Assembly (NCBI RefSeq): GCF_024362695.1
Contig: NC_065425.1
Coordinates: forward strand, 9,119,001 to 9,183,000
Reading direction: 5' to 3'
Length of the DNA stretch: 64,000 nucleotides
Source: Pectinophora gossypiella
Lineage: Eukaryota > Arthropoda > Insecta > Lepidoptera > Gelechiidae
The notes under the pieces were generated by a model. The model was given only the letters and a program-made list of their open reading frames with translations, made no database searches and had not been told where the DNA came from. Each line of letters begins with the position of its first letter. Position 1 is the first letter of the stretch. Of this stretch, positions 52,956-63,457 are shown in pieces. The position numbers and the translations under genes were made by a program.

Positions 52956-53817
52956 GAAAAACATTAGGTATCTACGTAAATAAAATATAAAAATGCAATT
53001 AAATAAAATAAGAAATATAACGTCGCTATGGGAACACAATTATAAAGCACATTCTAGAGAAATCTTTCTCTAGAAAATTATTTTCAAACTTTTGCATAAG
53101 TACGCACGTACGCACGTACGCTTCACGTATTGAAATATTGACGCGTGGAAAACTCCCCACGGTCGATGGAAGTAGATAGGCATTTACTTAAAAAAAAAAT
53201 CGGAAAATTAACTATCCTTTTCTACATTGTAACTCCAATTGTGGTGTTTAGATATGTAGATGCTAACACATACTTACATAAAGCATTTGTCTTAGCACCT
53301 ACATACCCGAACTTTGATCCTTTTACAGGAAGAAATTATTAAAAAGAAAGAAGACAACAAACATTAGATAGTAAACAACATTTTCCACGAATAAAGAAGA
53401 TAAGTATTTAAGTATCTTTTAATTGCGTCAAGAAATAAACAGTTAAACAATTACTCGTAACAAAAAACTCAAGAAACAAAAAACTTAAAGAGCGAAGAGC
53501 CAAACCAAAAACGTTAAGAAAACTCGACCCATTTTAAGACTTAATTGTCAGTGTAGAAATAACAAAACACCTGAATGCCGTGAAATGAGCCATCATTGTG
53601 ACAATGGACGGAAAACAGAGGGCAAAAGACGACAAAAAAGGGGCAAAACGGGGTGAAAAAGGATAAAAGGGGGTAAAATTGGTCATAATGAGACTCCCCC
53701 TCGCCTCGAGGTCAAGTATTAAAATTTTAAATTGGAGTTGTGAAAAAGACAAAAATGTTGAAGTAAAGAGTTATGTACAACGGGCATTGTATACCTATAT
53801 TGCTGTTGTAAGAAGGA
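52956..53817. other. Spacer with small simple-sequence features
   Basis: A perfect 11-bp-arm palindrome (TTCTAGAGAAA) spans 53052-53075, and TACGCACG repeats lie at 53101-53121. A purine-rich series of GGGGYAAAA-type units lies at 53618-53690. No gene recognised. Confidence 0.5.
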
Positions 53818-53934
53818 CGATTGAAGACTAAACTATGTTCGAGGGGGGTGAGGTAAATCTAGCTCAGCCGCTGGTGGGGAGCGGAGAGTTGCCGTTCTAT
53901 ACGTAGTATTACTTATTCTATGCTATGATCCAAA
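53818..53934 (+). repeat. Repeat F copy
   Basis: ACGATTGAAGACTAAACTAT to GTTGCCGTTCTATACGTAGT; lacks the GATGCGCGTGTACG part. Confidence 0.6.
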
Positions 53935-53969
53935 CGCAAATTCGATTTGGTGGTATAAAGCTCGACCAG

Positions 53970-54122
53970 GGGCCTGTTTCATAAAACTTACAATTGTAAA
54001 TTACAACGACAATTTGGTGTTCATTACGTAGCTTATATGAAACTGCAAAATATTCGTGATCACGCACTCCGCAATGTACATCAAATTGTAATTTACAATT
54101 GTAAGTTTTATTAAACAGGCCC
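53970..54122. mobile_element. Palindromic MITE with ~37-bp terminal inverted repeats
   Basis: GGGCCTGTTTCATAAAACTT followed by ACAATTGTAAATTACAA is mirrored at the right end with one or two changes. 153 bp, single copy here; the target-site duplication is unclear, so the superfamily is open. Confidence 0.75.
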
Positions 54123-54175
54123 TAGGGATTCGAACTAGGGACAACTGTGATGTAAGTCACAAGTTCTCCGAACAC

Positions 54176-54471
54176 GGCTTATCGTGTAGATCGTGAGGTT
54201 AATACCAACCTCACCAACCCTGGTGTCAGGGTTATGATTAAGCCGCCAAAGGCCCCCGACATGACTCACGTAACGATTACTCACTTACGTCAGTAAATAG
54301 TAACCGGGACCAACGGCTTAACGTGCCTTCCGAAGCACGGATGATCTTACTGATAATCAGGTGACCAGCCTGTAATATCCTAACCAAACTAGGGATCACA
54401 AAGTGATTTTTGTGATATCTCCCCACCGGGATTCGAACTGAATTCAACGCTCAACCACTGGACCACAGAGG
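54176..54471 (-). mobile_element. SINE-B, head partly deleted
   Basis: Full tail and core; around the B box GGATTCGAACTGAATTC shows a deletion of the following head bases. Confidence 0.82.
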
Positions 54472-54752
54472 CAGATTGGCGTTGGAAAACTGGGATGTAT
54501 TTGAGAGTAGGTTATAGTGTAACTGGGTTGATCTCACTCGAAGATGATATAGTTTTCAGCGGCTGGCGGTCTGCCAGAAGTCGGGCGACCCTGAAATTCA
54601 CAGCTCTGAATTGTTAGACGCTCACTGAAAACAAAACTACTTCCTCTTTTTAAGTTACGTATTCGTTGTTATAAACTCGTATGGTTTATAAACTAAAAGT
54701 TACATACTTGTAGAAGATCATATTTTTCCGATCTTTTGACAACCCTTTTAAT

Positions 54753-54808
54753 GTAGATTCGCCGCAAATGGCATTTACTACTTGGCCGAACAAATGGGGA
54801 GCGCTGAG
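54753..54808 (-). mobile_element. Retro-J 3' scrap
   Basis: GTAGATTCGCCGCAAATGGC to AAATGGGGAGCGCTGAG. Confidence 0.55.
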
Positions 54809-55452
54809 ACAGACAAACCTAACTCACGTTATTTCTATAAGGCTAGACAGAACTTCAAATTGTGAAACTAACTCCAATTCACTGTCAATGGTGCTGATTG
54901 TAGACAACTCCTAATTTTATTTTTAGTAATCCTTACCTGTCATTTTCTTATTCGTTAAAAAGGAAAGGGACAGATGATTGATAGCTGTCAATTATAAAAT
55001 GAATGAGTGAAAGCGTTTGACGCGTGCTAACAACTTAATTCTGTCGGGTTTTACTTAATATTTTTAATGGGTTGTTTTTGGTTTCTGCCTATAATTGACG
55101 TGTGTTTCATATTTTTATAGATTGATTATCCCTCTCTATCTTCCGCATTCGATATTTTATACACTCGCAGTCTATCAGAGAAGTTGAATTTCAAGTATCA
55201 GTGTGGACACTGCTCTACGCTTATAAGACACAGACCTCTAGAAACGAGAACATTCCATGAATTAATCTTCGGACCATTATTTTTTTAGGATCACTTCCCC
55301 CCACCCCCGTTGGGTATTCCCCCTAATTTTCAGGGGAATTACAGGTCAAAGAGTGACGTAATTTAGGCAATTATAATTTACCTTAGGACTTTATCGGCGA
55401 GCTAGATGGCTGTAGTTGCTTTGAGATCTATACGGACGTGAGTTTCTATACA
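54809..55452. other. Spacer
   Basis: Nothing recognised. Confidence 0.4.
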
Positions 55453-55765
55453 GGATGTTAGCGATACCGTACAGTATACTGAGGGGGATGTTCAGCTCAT
55501 GATTTTGAGTTCTTCAATCGTGTGGATTGTGAGTTGGATTACCAACCCCATCAATCCTGGTGTCAGAGTTATTATTGAGCCTCTATAGGCCCCTGACATG
55601 ACGCATGTAACGACTACGTACTTAAATCAGTAAGTAATAACCGAGGCCAACAGCTGATTCTGAGTTAATTTCGACGGAAAATTCCACTTGAAATTGACTC
55701 ACAATCATGAGCTGAATCATCCTTCTCAGTTTTCGGTGCGGAGTCACTAACACCCTGTATGTATA
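55453..55765. mobile_element. MITE-H split by a SINE-B
   Basis: Left arm 55453-55512 (CAGGATGTTAGCGATACCG) and right arm 55664-55765 (ending ACACCCTGTATG) belong to one element. The SINE between them carries a short duplication of MITE sequence. Confidence 0.75.
55513..55653 (-). mobile_element. SINE-B 3' half nested in MITE-H
   Basis: TTCAATCGTGTGGATTGTGA to CCGAGGCCAACAGC, 5'-truncated inside the core. GATTTTGAGTT and GATTCTGAGTT on either side look like an 11-bp target-site duplication with one change. Confidence 0.78.
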
Positions 55766-55784
55766 TGTGTAATAAAAATGAAGG

Positions 55785-56128
55785 ACGTAATATACGATCC
55801 CGACGACCCGATTACTCTAGCCATAAAGGCGGCCAATCAGCTCGCGACACCAAACACTTCGGGACCCCGATACCAACCCCGCCGGCGTGGTCGACGATTT
55901 CCCTCAATCAGCCCTTATTGCTATCGACCCACTAGGATCGTTTAATTCTTTCAAATATTTTTTCCTCTCAGACGACCCCTGAGCCGAGGTTCGCACCCAA
56001 CTGAGCACCCTCAGGCCTGTTGTCTTAAACTTTGTACCGGGTGAGAGCCTTTAGCGCTCCCCATTTGTCCGCCAAGTAGTTAATGCCATCTGCGGCAAAT
56101 CTACAATAAGTCACGTCAAAAAAAAAAT
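55785..56128 (+). mobile_element. Retro-J, sense-strand copy with poly-A
   Basis: CGACACCAAACACTTCGGG to AATAAGTCACGTC and an A-run. The flanking AATAAAAA words suggest a duplication, but its limits are blurred by the poly-A. Confidence 0.72.
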
Positions 56129-56171
56129 AATAAAAAGCAGCAAGGTCCATTCTAAATCCTTATTTTCATAC

Positions 56172-56255
56172 CAAACCAAACAATAACGTAACAAGTCTAA
56201 CTAATTCTGCAACGGACTGCAAATGGTCAGAACTAATTCTGCAACGGACTATTGA
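56172..56255 (+). repeat. Short direct repeat
   Basis: CTAACTAATTCTGCAACGGA and its near copy GAACTAATTCTGCAACGGA are about 37 bp apart. Confidence 0.7.
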
Positions 56256-56929
56256 TCACCTTTTCTCTTGCAAGACGGAAATACAAGCGATAAAAAAGTA
56301 AAAAAATGAATGCACTACAAAACGCAGACAGTTGTAACGTTCAGAAACCACCCAATATCCTCTATCTCGGGTCTAAAATATTCACAGAGACCACAAAATT
56401 CAATTTGTACCGACAGAAAACTCCTTAGGGTCACTTTTTACTGTGCGATTTTGATTCTTGCTTTAAACTGCATTAAAGTTGTAATATTTTGATTACTAAG
56501 TATTCATAACATTACGGTTTAGGTACGTAATTATATGCTTAAACTTTAGAGCTTTTGTTTGACTGTCTTTTGATTCCCCAACCGGCTGCAGCTGAAAATG
56601 AGCGTCATAGTCTAGCTACAGCTAGGCCGTGACATTTGCTGAGCTGAAGCCGTAACCATAAATAATTATTAAGTAATTTAATTACCTAAGTATGTTATGT
56701 TAATTAGTGTTAAGTATGCCGAATAAATATTTTTTCTTTCTTCTTTTCATACGGTAAAAACTTTTTGGTTGAATTAAATCGTCACGTCACGTAAGTAACT
56801 CACTCGGTTTTGTTTTTTTAGGATACTAATAACCCCGATGATTATGGTTACGATTCTTGTACTAAGGGCCATCTCTATAGGATGTGGTGGCGCCACCGCA
56901 GTCGCTTTGGTTGCTCAACCAACAACCGT
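56256..56929. other. Spacer
   Basis: Nothing recognised. Confidence 0.4.
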
Positions 56930-57085
56930 GAGCACACCCCAGACACTTCATACAAAAAACCTCGTTTTTAGACACTACATATTGACGTTATCGTACACGC
57001 GCATCTGTGTGTGTGACGTCTGACGTCATACGATTGAAGACTAAAGTAAGACCGAGGGGCGGGGGAGGTAGATATAGCTCAATCC
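56930..57085 (+). repeat. Repeat F copy
   Basis: CACTTCATACAAAAAACCTC, GTACACGCGCATCTGTGTG and GTCATACGATTGAAGAC in order; most complete 5' part of the family. Confidence 0.62.
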
Positions 57086-57216
57086 TCAAATACAATACAA
57101 ACACACTTTATTGCACCAAAATAAAAAGAAATAATTACAAAAAGTCTCTTAACTAAGTACATGGCAAATGGCGGCCTTATCGCTTAAAGCGATTTCTTCC
57201 AGACAACCATAAGGTG
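57086..57216 (-). mobile_element. LINE-6 3' end
   Basis: Minus sense GGTTGTCTGGAAGAAATCGC to GGTGCAATAAAGTGTG and a TTGTATTGTAT tandem tail. Confidence 0.68.
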
Positions 57217-57454
57217 AGGAAAAAGGTAAAAAAAAAAATTGAAAGATTGCGGGTACAAACTATGCATACAACTTAACAACAAATACATGCAAATAAATAT
57301 ATAACATACAAATATAATATATACCTAACCTATATACATAACCTAGCATATATACCTACTTATATAAATAGTACACACAAAATACCTAATAATAAGCAAC
57401 TCAAGAGATTCAGACGATGACACTTCATTATAAAAACAGAACATTACCTATAAA
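57217..57454. other. AT-rich spacer
   Basis: Nothing recognised. Confidence 0.4.
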
Positions 57455-57765
57455 TTACACCCCGGACACTTCATACATATACCTAAGTATTAAGTAAAAG
57501 TAAGTAAAATCTTTATTTCCTCTACAAAAACACATGGATACATAAATACATACAAAAATACAATATTTGTAGAGGCTGGAGCCTAAACTACACATTCTCA
57601 TTATCGTACACGCGCATCTGTGTGTGTGACGTCTGACGCCATATGATTCAAGACTAAACTATGTTCGAGAGGGGTGAGGTAAATCTATCTCAGCCGCTGG
57701 TGGGGAGCGGAGAGTTGCCGTTCTATACGTAGTATTTATTCCTTATCCCATGCCAACGATGCCTG
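57455..57765 (+). repeat. Repeat F copy interrupted by about 120 bp
   Basis: CACCCCGGACACTTCATAC is separated from TTATCGTACACGCGCATCTG by 57480-57600, an insert resembling a LINE 3' end (TCTTTATTTCCTCTAC in reverse). Confidence 0.6.
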
Positions 57766-58502
57766 TATGTGCATCTTTTTTACGTTTAAGACCCGATCTT
57801 CAGTCGCACAGTTTAAATCCACCTTATTTCCGAGAGACGTACAAAATGAAAACACGGTTCGGAAAAAAGTGGGGGGTGTTTTGTACCAGGAATTAAACTT
57901 GGGGTGGGGGTGAGGGGGTAAGTCTTCGGGATGATTAATTATTAGTTTGTATGTGTTCGGAAGATAGCGCCCTATCGCTCCAGCAACCCAATAGTGGGTG
58001 GTGGGAGTTTTTATTAATTACATAAGTAATTAAAAAGGAAATTGATATTTTAATATCCCTTTGCGCAGCGTAAGCTGGTCTGATCTTAACTTCAAGACTT
58101 GGGTTTTAGAAAATTATTTGTTGAGGTTGTGAGTTCCTAATTCCTGTGTAAATATTTGGTTCTTACATGAAAGGTAGATCTCGTGAAAAAAAAATGTTTT
58201 TTTGTTGTTTGTCTATGGTTTGTCTTCCTCTCATAAGTTGAGAAGGTAGTCGCCAAAATTTGTATAAAAAAATACTTATCTAACATAAATATCATAAATT
58301 ATACGTCCTACTACTGGGTACAAGCATACTCCAACACGTTAAGCCACAAATAAAGTAAGTATATTTACTTGATTGTAGAATATTATTCGCTCAAAATAAA
58401 AGTTATACATATTTTTATGTCACTTTATAGTCGTCAATTTAAAGGGATAACATTTTTTTATGTCACTTTCTTTTTATTATTTTATTGGTGTTTGAAACAA
58501 AT
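57766..58502. other. Spacer with G-rich tract and SINE-A scrap
   Basis: 57898-57920 has three G4-5 runs (TGGGGTGGGGGTGAGGGGG) but no fourth close enough for a standard quadruplex call. 58299-58345 is a decayed piece of SINE-A (TACGTCCTACTACTGGGTAC). Confidence 0.45.
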
Positions 58503-58560
58503 GGAATTCTAGTCTCTGCTTACCCCGGTGGGAAATGCGCGTGAGTTTATGTAAGTACGT
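58503..58560 (+). mobile_element. SINE-T2 tail
   Basis: AGTCTCTGCTTACCCCGGTG then GGAAATGCGCGTGAGTTTATG. Confidence 0.65.
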
Positions 58561-59142
58561 CATTACAAAAAATAATAATTATAAAAAACAGATTCCATTT
58601 CTCAATTTTCGTCTTAGCATCAAAAAATACTTTATTGAACACAAACAATCTCTATAAACCCGGGCCAAAAAAATAAGTACCATCCGAATCCAATCAACAA
58701 TGAAATCACGCCAGAAAATAAAAAAGTAAACAAAACAGCTGTCCGTAGTGCCTCCCTCAATAAGGAACCGGTTTTCTCGGTCTCCCCCGAGAATTACGCA
58801 AGACTTGGCCCATTGCCGAAATATGGGTCAATGGTGAGGCGAAGCCTACCCCAAACGTCTGTAGACGTAGGTCAGTTACGCCCAGAGACGGGCCTACGTG
58901 ATTTCACGGGCATGCGGAGTCGAAATTCGGCGAGACAGACAGCTCGAGGGTGGGGTGTGGGTTAAATAGGGTTTTATTTAAATATTTTTTCTTTTTGTAA
59001 GTATTTAAATCTTGTTCTATATTTAATAAATTGTTTTACTATGAATGTATTATTATTTATTTCGACAAAAAAATTATACCTAATGAATTTGTATTTATAT
59101 TTTTATTGCGAACAAATAAAGTGTGCTGTTAATAGACAGACA
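58561..59142. other. Spacer with a GC-richer patch
   Basis: 58740-58960 is GC-richer, with an inverted CCTACG...CGTAGG pattern (GTCTGTAGACGTAGG, GGGCCTACGTG). Class unknown. Confidence 0.4.
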
Positions 59143-59215
59143 AACATAATCTCACGCCCGTTTCTCCTTCGGGGCGAGCAGAGTTACAAGTGATCAGAAA
59201 CAATTAGTATTGACA
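59143..59215 (-). mobile_element. SINE-T/T2 tail, diverged
   Basis: CATAATCTCACGCCCGTTTC then GAGCAGAGTTACAAGTGATC. Confidence 0.55.
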
Positions 59216-59234
59216 TACTCTAGCAGGACAGGAG

Positions 59235-59503
59235 AGACAAGATAGCTCAGTTGGAAGTATGCTTGTCTCTGACTGTGAGGTCGCAGGTTCAAATCCAGCC
59301 CACACCAATGATGTTCGAAATACTTTTCGAATTAATGTTTGGGATCATAAATGATTATCACGTGCTCAGCGGTGAGGGAAAGATATGTGACCCAACCTAT
59401 ATTGGGCTAGTTTGGAATCAGACAGGCAGTCGCTTTTATGAAAAAACCGGACCTGTCAAGTCTTTAGATTAGATAAACGGACCTTGTGAAAAAAGGATGA
59501 CGC
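59235..59503 (+). mobile_element. SINE-C with intact tRNA-like head
   Basis: A box ATAGCTCAGTTGG and B box GGTTCAAATCC are both present, giving a normal pol III internal promoter layout. The body has lost about 40 bp between GAGGGAAAG and ATATGTGACC. A tRNA gene is excluded because there is no acceptor stem pairing and SINE sequence follows. Confidence 0.8.
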
Positions 59504-59605
59504 GAGATATATTTCCAGACACAATAGTTTAATAATAGGGTTTGAATTTTCAAACGACATTCGGTCTTTCGAATTTAAATCATTATTAATATTAAACGGG
59601 TGTTT

Positions 59606-60046
59606 TTTTTTACCTTTGATGGGTTTGCTCTTTGCTTGCTCTTTGCTCTTTTCTTTGATGAGGAGCTCGGTGGCGCAGCGGTAAACGCGCTCGGTCTGCG
59701 ATTGTTGAAGTTAAGCAACTTTCGCAAAGGCCGGTCATAGGATGGGTGACCACAAAAAAAAAGTTTTCATCTCGAGCTCCTCCGTGCTTCGGAAGGCACG
59801 TTAAGCCGTTGGTCCCGGCTGCATTAGCAGTCGTTAATAACCATCAATCCGCACTGGGCCCGCGTGATGGTTTAAGGCCCGATCTCCCTATCCATCCATA
59901 GGGAAGGCCCGTGCCCCAGCAGTGGGGACGTTAATGGGCTGGTGATGATGGTGATGGGTTTGCTCTTGGCCCCAGACTTGCCCGAAGGCATTGACGAGGC
60001 CTACGATGGAGCGAGCTCGCCCAGAAGGTGCCTGTTCACTCTGATA
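59606..60046 (-). pseudogene. LINE-2 3' end split by a SINE-D
   Basis: 59957-60046 on the minus strand codes RVNRHLLGELAPS and stop, matching the LINE-2 C-terminus at 11.6 kb. The 3' untranslated region resumes left of the SINE. TGATGGGTTTGCTCTT occurs on both sides (59617-59632 and 59954-59969), a 16-bp target-site duplication. Confidence 0.72.
59659..59953 (+). mobile_element. SINE-D, full chimeric tRNA/5S SINE
   Basis: Order: tRNA-type A box (TGGCGCAGCGG), 5S-like box A (GAAGTTAAGCAAC, 59707), 5S-like box C start (GGATGGGTGACC, 59740), then TTCATCTCGAGCTCC, the shared SINE core GTGCTTCGGAAGGCACGTTA (about 59782) and an RTE-like tail (AAGGCCCGTGCCCCAGCAG) with a GATGATGGTGATG end. 26-28 bp of TTTGCTC-like slippage lie between the left duplication and the head. 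Confidence 0.82.
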
Positions 60047-60600
60047 AATTGGGTCGTGTACTAGATTCAAGATAAATTATGATGTTCTGTTTACTAAATA
60101 CAGACTCATTTAAAACTAACGAAAAACATTTTCTTTTTTTCTATTTAACTTATTTATGAATTTTAAATAAGAAAAACGTAATAAAGTCCGACATTTTATC
60201 ACGTTTTTCTATGACGTCACAGTGTGCTTTTTCATACAAATTCCATAGTAATTTCGTGTTTTGACGTTTAGTTTCACTTCAGGACCCCGATACCGACCCC
60301 GCCGGCGTGGTCGACGATTTCCCTCATTCAGCGCTTATCGCTATCGACCCGCTAGGGTCGATTAATTCTTTCAAATATTTTTCCTCTCAGACGACGCCCT
60401 GAGCCGAGGTTCGCGCCCAACTGGGCACCCTCAGGCCTGTTGTCTTAAACGTTGTACCAGGTGAGAGCCTTCAGCGCTCCCCATTTGTCCGGCCAAGTAG
60501 TTAATGCCATCTGCGGCAAATCTACAATAAGTCACGTCAAAAAAAAAAGACGTTTAGTAAAAAGTAACTGATTTGACTAGTTGTAAACTAGCCTATTTGT
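60047..60600 (+). repeat. Repeat G copy split by retro-J
   Basis: Left part 60047-60272 and right part 60549-60600 join seamlessly at GACGTTTAGT. Confidence 0.78.
60273..60548 (+). mobile_element. Retro-J nested in repeat G
   Basis: 276 bp ending in poly-A. GACGTTTAGT on both sides (60263-60272 and 60549-60558) is an exact 10-bp target-site duplication. Confidence 0.88.
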
Positions 60601-60851
60601 TGATATTTAAGACATCACCGGTCTAACAAGCAGCTGAACGTATGAATTCGAATCACTTCAGATTAATTGACGTGTTTAGAGTTTACTAATTAATTGGATA
60701 ACAAAACTAATTACGAATTTACAATCTCACAAATTCCTCAACAGAATGATTAACTATGTTTTTGTTTTGTATAATGTTTTGACTAACTAACGTATCGTAT
60801 ATTTGCTTGAAAACTATCCGGAAACATAACAATGGATACGCGCACGAATCA
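60601..60851. other. Spacer
   Basis: A SINE-T scrap (CAAGCAGCTGAACGT) near 60628; otherwise nothing. Confidence 0.4.
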
Positions 60852-61124
60852 TTCTTCTATCGTGTGGATTGTGAGGTGGATTACCTTACCTCATCAACCC
60901 TGGTGTCAGGGTTACTATTGGGCCCCTGACACGGCTCATGTAACGACTACTTACTTACATCATTAAATAGTAACCGAGACCAACGACTTTTCGTGCCTTC
61001 CGAAGCACGAATCATCTTACTTTCGGACAATCAGGTGATCAGCCTGTAATGTCCTAACCAAACTAGGGATCACAAAGTGATTTTTTGTGATAAGTCCCCA
61101 CCGGGATTCGAACCCGGGGCATCC
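60852..61124 (-). mobile_element. SINE-B, left member of an inverted pair
   Basis: Tail, core and part of the head including the B box (GATTCGAACCCGGGG); stops abruptly at the junction with the next copy. Confidence 0.82.
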
Positions 61125-61275
61125 AGAAGTAGTAACCGGGACCTGTTGGCTTACTGGTGTAAGTATGTAGTCGTTACATGAGCCATGTCAGGGGCATTTG
61201 GCGGCTCAATAATAACCCTGACACCAGGGTTGATAAGGCTGGTAATCCACCTCACAACCCACACGATAAGAAGAT
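61125..61275 (+). mobile_element. SINE-B, right member of an inverted pair
   Basis: Begins AGTAGTAACCGGGACC (itself reversed core sequence), then runs in plus sense from GTAAGTATGTAGTCGTTACA to the tail. Arms 60852-60960 and 61160-61275 can pair. Confidence 0.8.
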
Positions 61276-61379
61276 ACAAAAAAGCAAAGTTTTATGCTAT
61301 TACATATGCGTTCTTCATTGGTCTGCTTCACATATCATACAACTACATCAATACATAGCACTAATTAATGAATACTCAA

Positions 61380-61631
61380 GAGCCGTGGTAACCCAGTTTA
61401 TAGAACGCTTGCCTATCACATTGAAGTCGCAGGTTCGAATCCAGCAGCCTAAACCAATGACGTGGATATATTAGGATTATAAATTATTATCACGTGCTCA
61501 GCGGTAAAGGAAAACATCGTGAGGAAACCCATATTCGCGAGAAATGCATTTTCGGAGGTTTTCCCTTCGCGGGTTGGAAGGTCAGACAGGCAGTCGCTTC
61601 TGTAAAGAACTGGTCTTGTCCGCGGAGATGA
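61380..61631 (+). mobile_element. SINE-C with head, internal deletion
   Basis: Head AGCCGTGGTAACCCAGTTTA with B box GGTTCGAATCC; body intact to GGAGGTTTTCCCTTCGCGGG, where about 35 bp are missing; end shortened. Confidence 0.8.
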
Positions 61632-62338
61632 TGAATTTACTCAATATCTGAAAAAAATCATCACAGTACTAGCTAACGCGTCTTAACAAAACATCCTCGA
61701 GCGAACACCCCGCCGTATGTAGATTCCATACCCCTTTCACTTAGAACTCCCAAATCTAATTAACCGTTACCAACAAAGAAACCTTTGTACCATCTTATAC
61801 GTCCGAGGAGTGAGAGAGAGGGGCAAGAGAAAAATGCGCCCTCCCACTTACCCCCACGGGGTGGCAACGGGCGCCTAGGGTGGCTGTATACATTTTTTCT
61901 TTTCCTTTTCTTAAGACGAAAATTTGTTACGCTTTTTATACTTATACCCCCCGGGTGGTTTGGGGTCCGATCAATAGAGGGGCCCCCCTTATCACTACCT
62001 CCCTTTATCAATTTTTCGTGCTACTTTTTTTTTCAACTTATTTTATAAGTGTGCAGCATTTTATGGAAGTCATTTGGGAGTCTTACCGTCTGAGATGTTC
62101 GAATAATCTTATTAAGTTGTACATTGAGAATGTTAAGCTTTTTAGCAGTAAGTAGACATGTTAAGATTCGATTGTGTTTCGTACAGTCATTACTGACATA
62201 AATAGATACCCTATATAGAGAGTACTAAAGGTGAATTGACCTAAATACTCGGTTTGATATAAAATGTTGCAAAAAAAAACGTACCTGCGTATATTTACAC
62301 TTATTTACATGTATCCTAATTAATTCGTCGACAACGAC
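61632..62338. other. Spacer with a GC-rich patch
   Basis: 61800-61990 is GC-rich (CCCCCACGGGGTGGCAACGG) and produces overlapping frames of 83-91 codons on both strands. None is recognisable, so I do not call a gene. Confidence 0.4.
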
Positions 62339-62671
62339 ATCCGTGGTCTAGTGGTTAGAGCGTTAGACTCACGATCTGGAGGTCCGGGTTCGATTCCCGA
62401 TGGGGACATTGTCGAAACCACTTTGTGAGACTGTCCTTTATTTGGTAAGGACTTTTCAGGCTTGAATAACCTGATTGTCCGAAAAAGTAAGATGATTCCG
62501 TGCTTCGTGGGCACGTTAAGCCGTTGGTTCCGGCTATTAGCCGTAAAAACTCCTCCACCAACCCGCAGTGGAGCAGGGTGGTGGAGTATGCTCCATACCC
62601 CCTCCGGTTGATTGAGGAGGGGCCTGTGCCCAGCAGTGGGACGTATATAGGCTGTTTATGTATGTTTATGT
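62339..62671 (+). mobile_element. SINE-A, full-length
   Basis: Head with TGGTCTAGTGGTTAGAG and GGTTCGATTCCC, core GATTCCGTGCTTCGTGGGCA, complete tail ending GTTTATGTATG. Very close to the 9.86 kb copy. Confidence 0.88.
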
Positions 62672-63018
62672 ACTATACAAAAAAAATCGCGCGATGTTAG
62701 CCACACGTCGTAAAGAGACTCGCCGTAGGGACTCGCCATTCGGAGAGTCGCTGTCAACGCATTAATTCGTAGGAAGCAGACAAAATATCATTTATATCTC
62801 CGTTTAAATCCTGTCTAACACCAAAACGCTAGTGAAAGGTATAAAAGAAAGTGAGACCTGATGCCACCTGCTGGATTGGTAGCGCAAAGGTCGCGGGTTC
62901 AAACCCGACGACGCAAAATTTGTTATTGTAATTGATTGATGGGTATCTCTAACAAATAGAGAGAAATTGCCACGCAGACGGATTTCGAGAAAAGCGAATT
63001 ATACTTTTTTTTATTAAG
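62672..63018. other. Spacer with a B-box-like word
   Basis: GGATTGGTAGCGCAAAGGTC followed by GGGTTCAAACCCG (62871-62908) resembles an A/B-box pair with shortened spacing. Probably a decayed SINE head. Confidence 0.4.
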
Positions 63019-63186
63019 AGTGCTTCGGAGGGCACGTTAAGCTTGTGGTCCCGGTTATTAGCCGTAAAACAGCTACACAAACCCAGAGTGGAGCAGCGTG
63101 GTGGAGTATGCTCCATACTCCCTGCGGGTGATTGAGGGGTGGCCTGTGCCCAGCAGTGGGACGTATATAGTTTATGTTATGTTTAT
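63019..63186 (+). mobile_element. SINE-A 3' half
   Basis: Starts at the core (GTGCTTCGGAGGGCACGTTA) and ends TATATAGTTTATGTTATG. Confidence 0.82.
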
Positions 63187-63412
63187 TAAAAGATTTGAGT
63201 GCGTTTGACCAGGATGGAGGCTGGTCTTAAGCAACGATGTGGTCTAAGGAAGGATAATGAATGAGGATTTTGTTGTTTATGGTATGAATTTAGGTTGGTT
63301 AATGAATGGTACTGAGGGAAGTTTTAAAAAGATAAAGTGATTGTCTATTATTGGATTGTCGCGAGAACGTAACGAGTATTTGGTTTTTGAAAATAAAAGG
63401 AGTCAAGTTAAT

Positions 63413-63457
63413 TTAGATCGTGAGCCTAACGCTTTAACTACTAGACCACAGAGGCTG
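63413..63457 (-). mobile_element. SINE-A head fragment
   Basis: Reverse complement of the first 45 bp: GATCGTGAGCCTAACGC, CTACTAGACCACAGAGGC. Confidence 0.65.

Noticed and set aside
57898..57920. Second G-quadruplex
   Set aside because: Only three close G-runs; the fourth is too far away for the standard motif.
61760..62155. Three overlapping ORFs of 83-91 codons
   Set aside because: They arise from one GC-rich patch read in several frames; none looks like a real protein.
62341..62412. Apparent tRNA genes (A and B boxes) here and at about ten other places
   Set aside because: Each is followed by SINE body and tail, several have target-site duplications, and no proper acceptor-stem pairing is seen. 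They are SINE heads.
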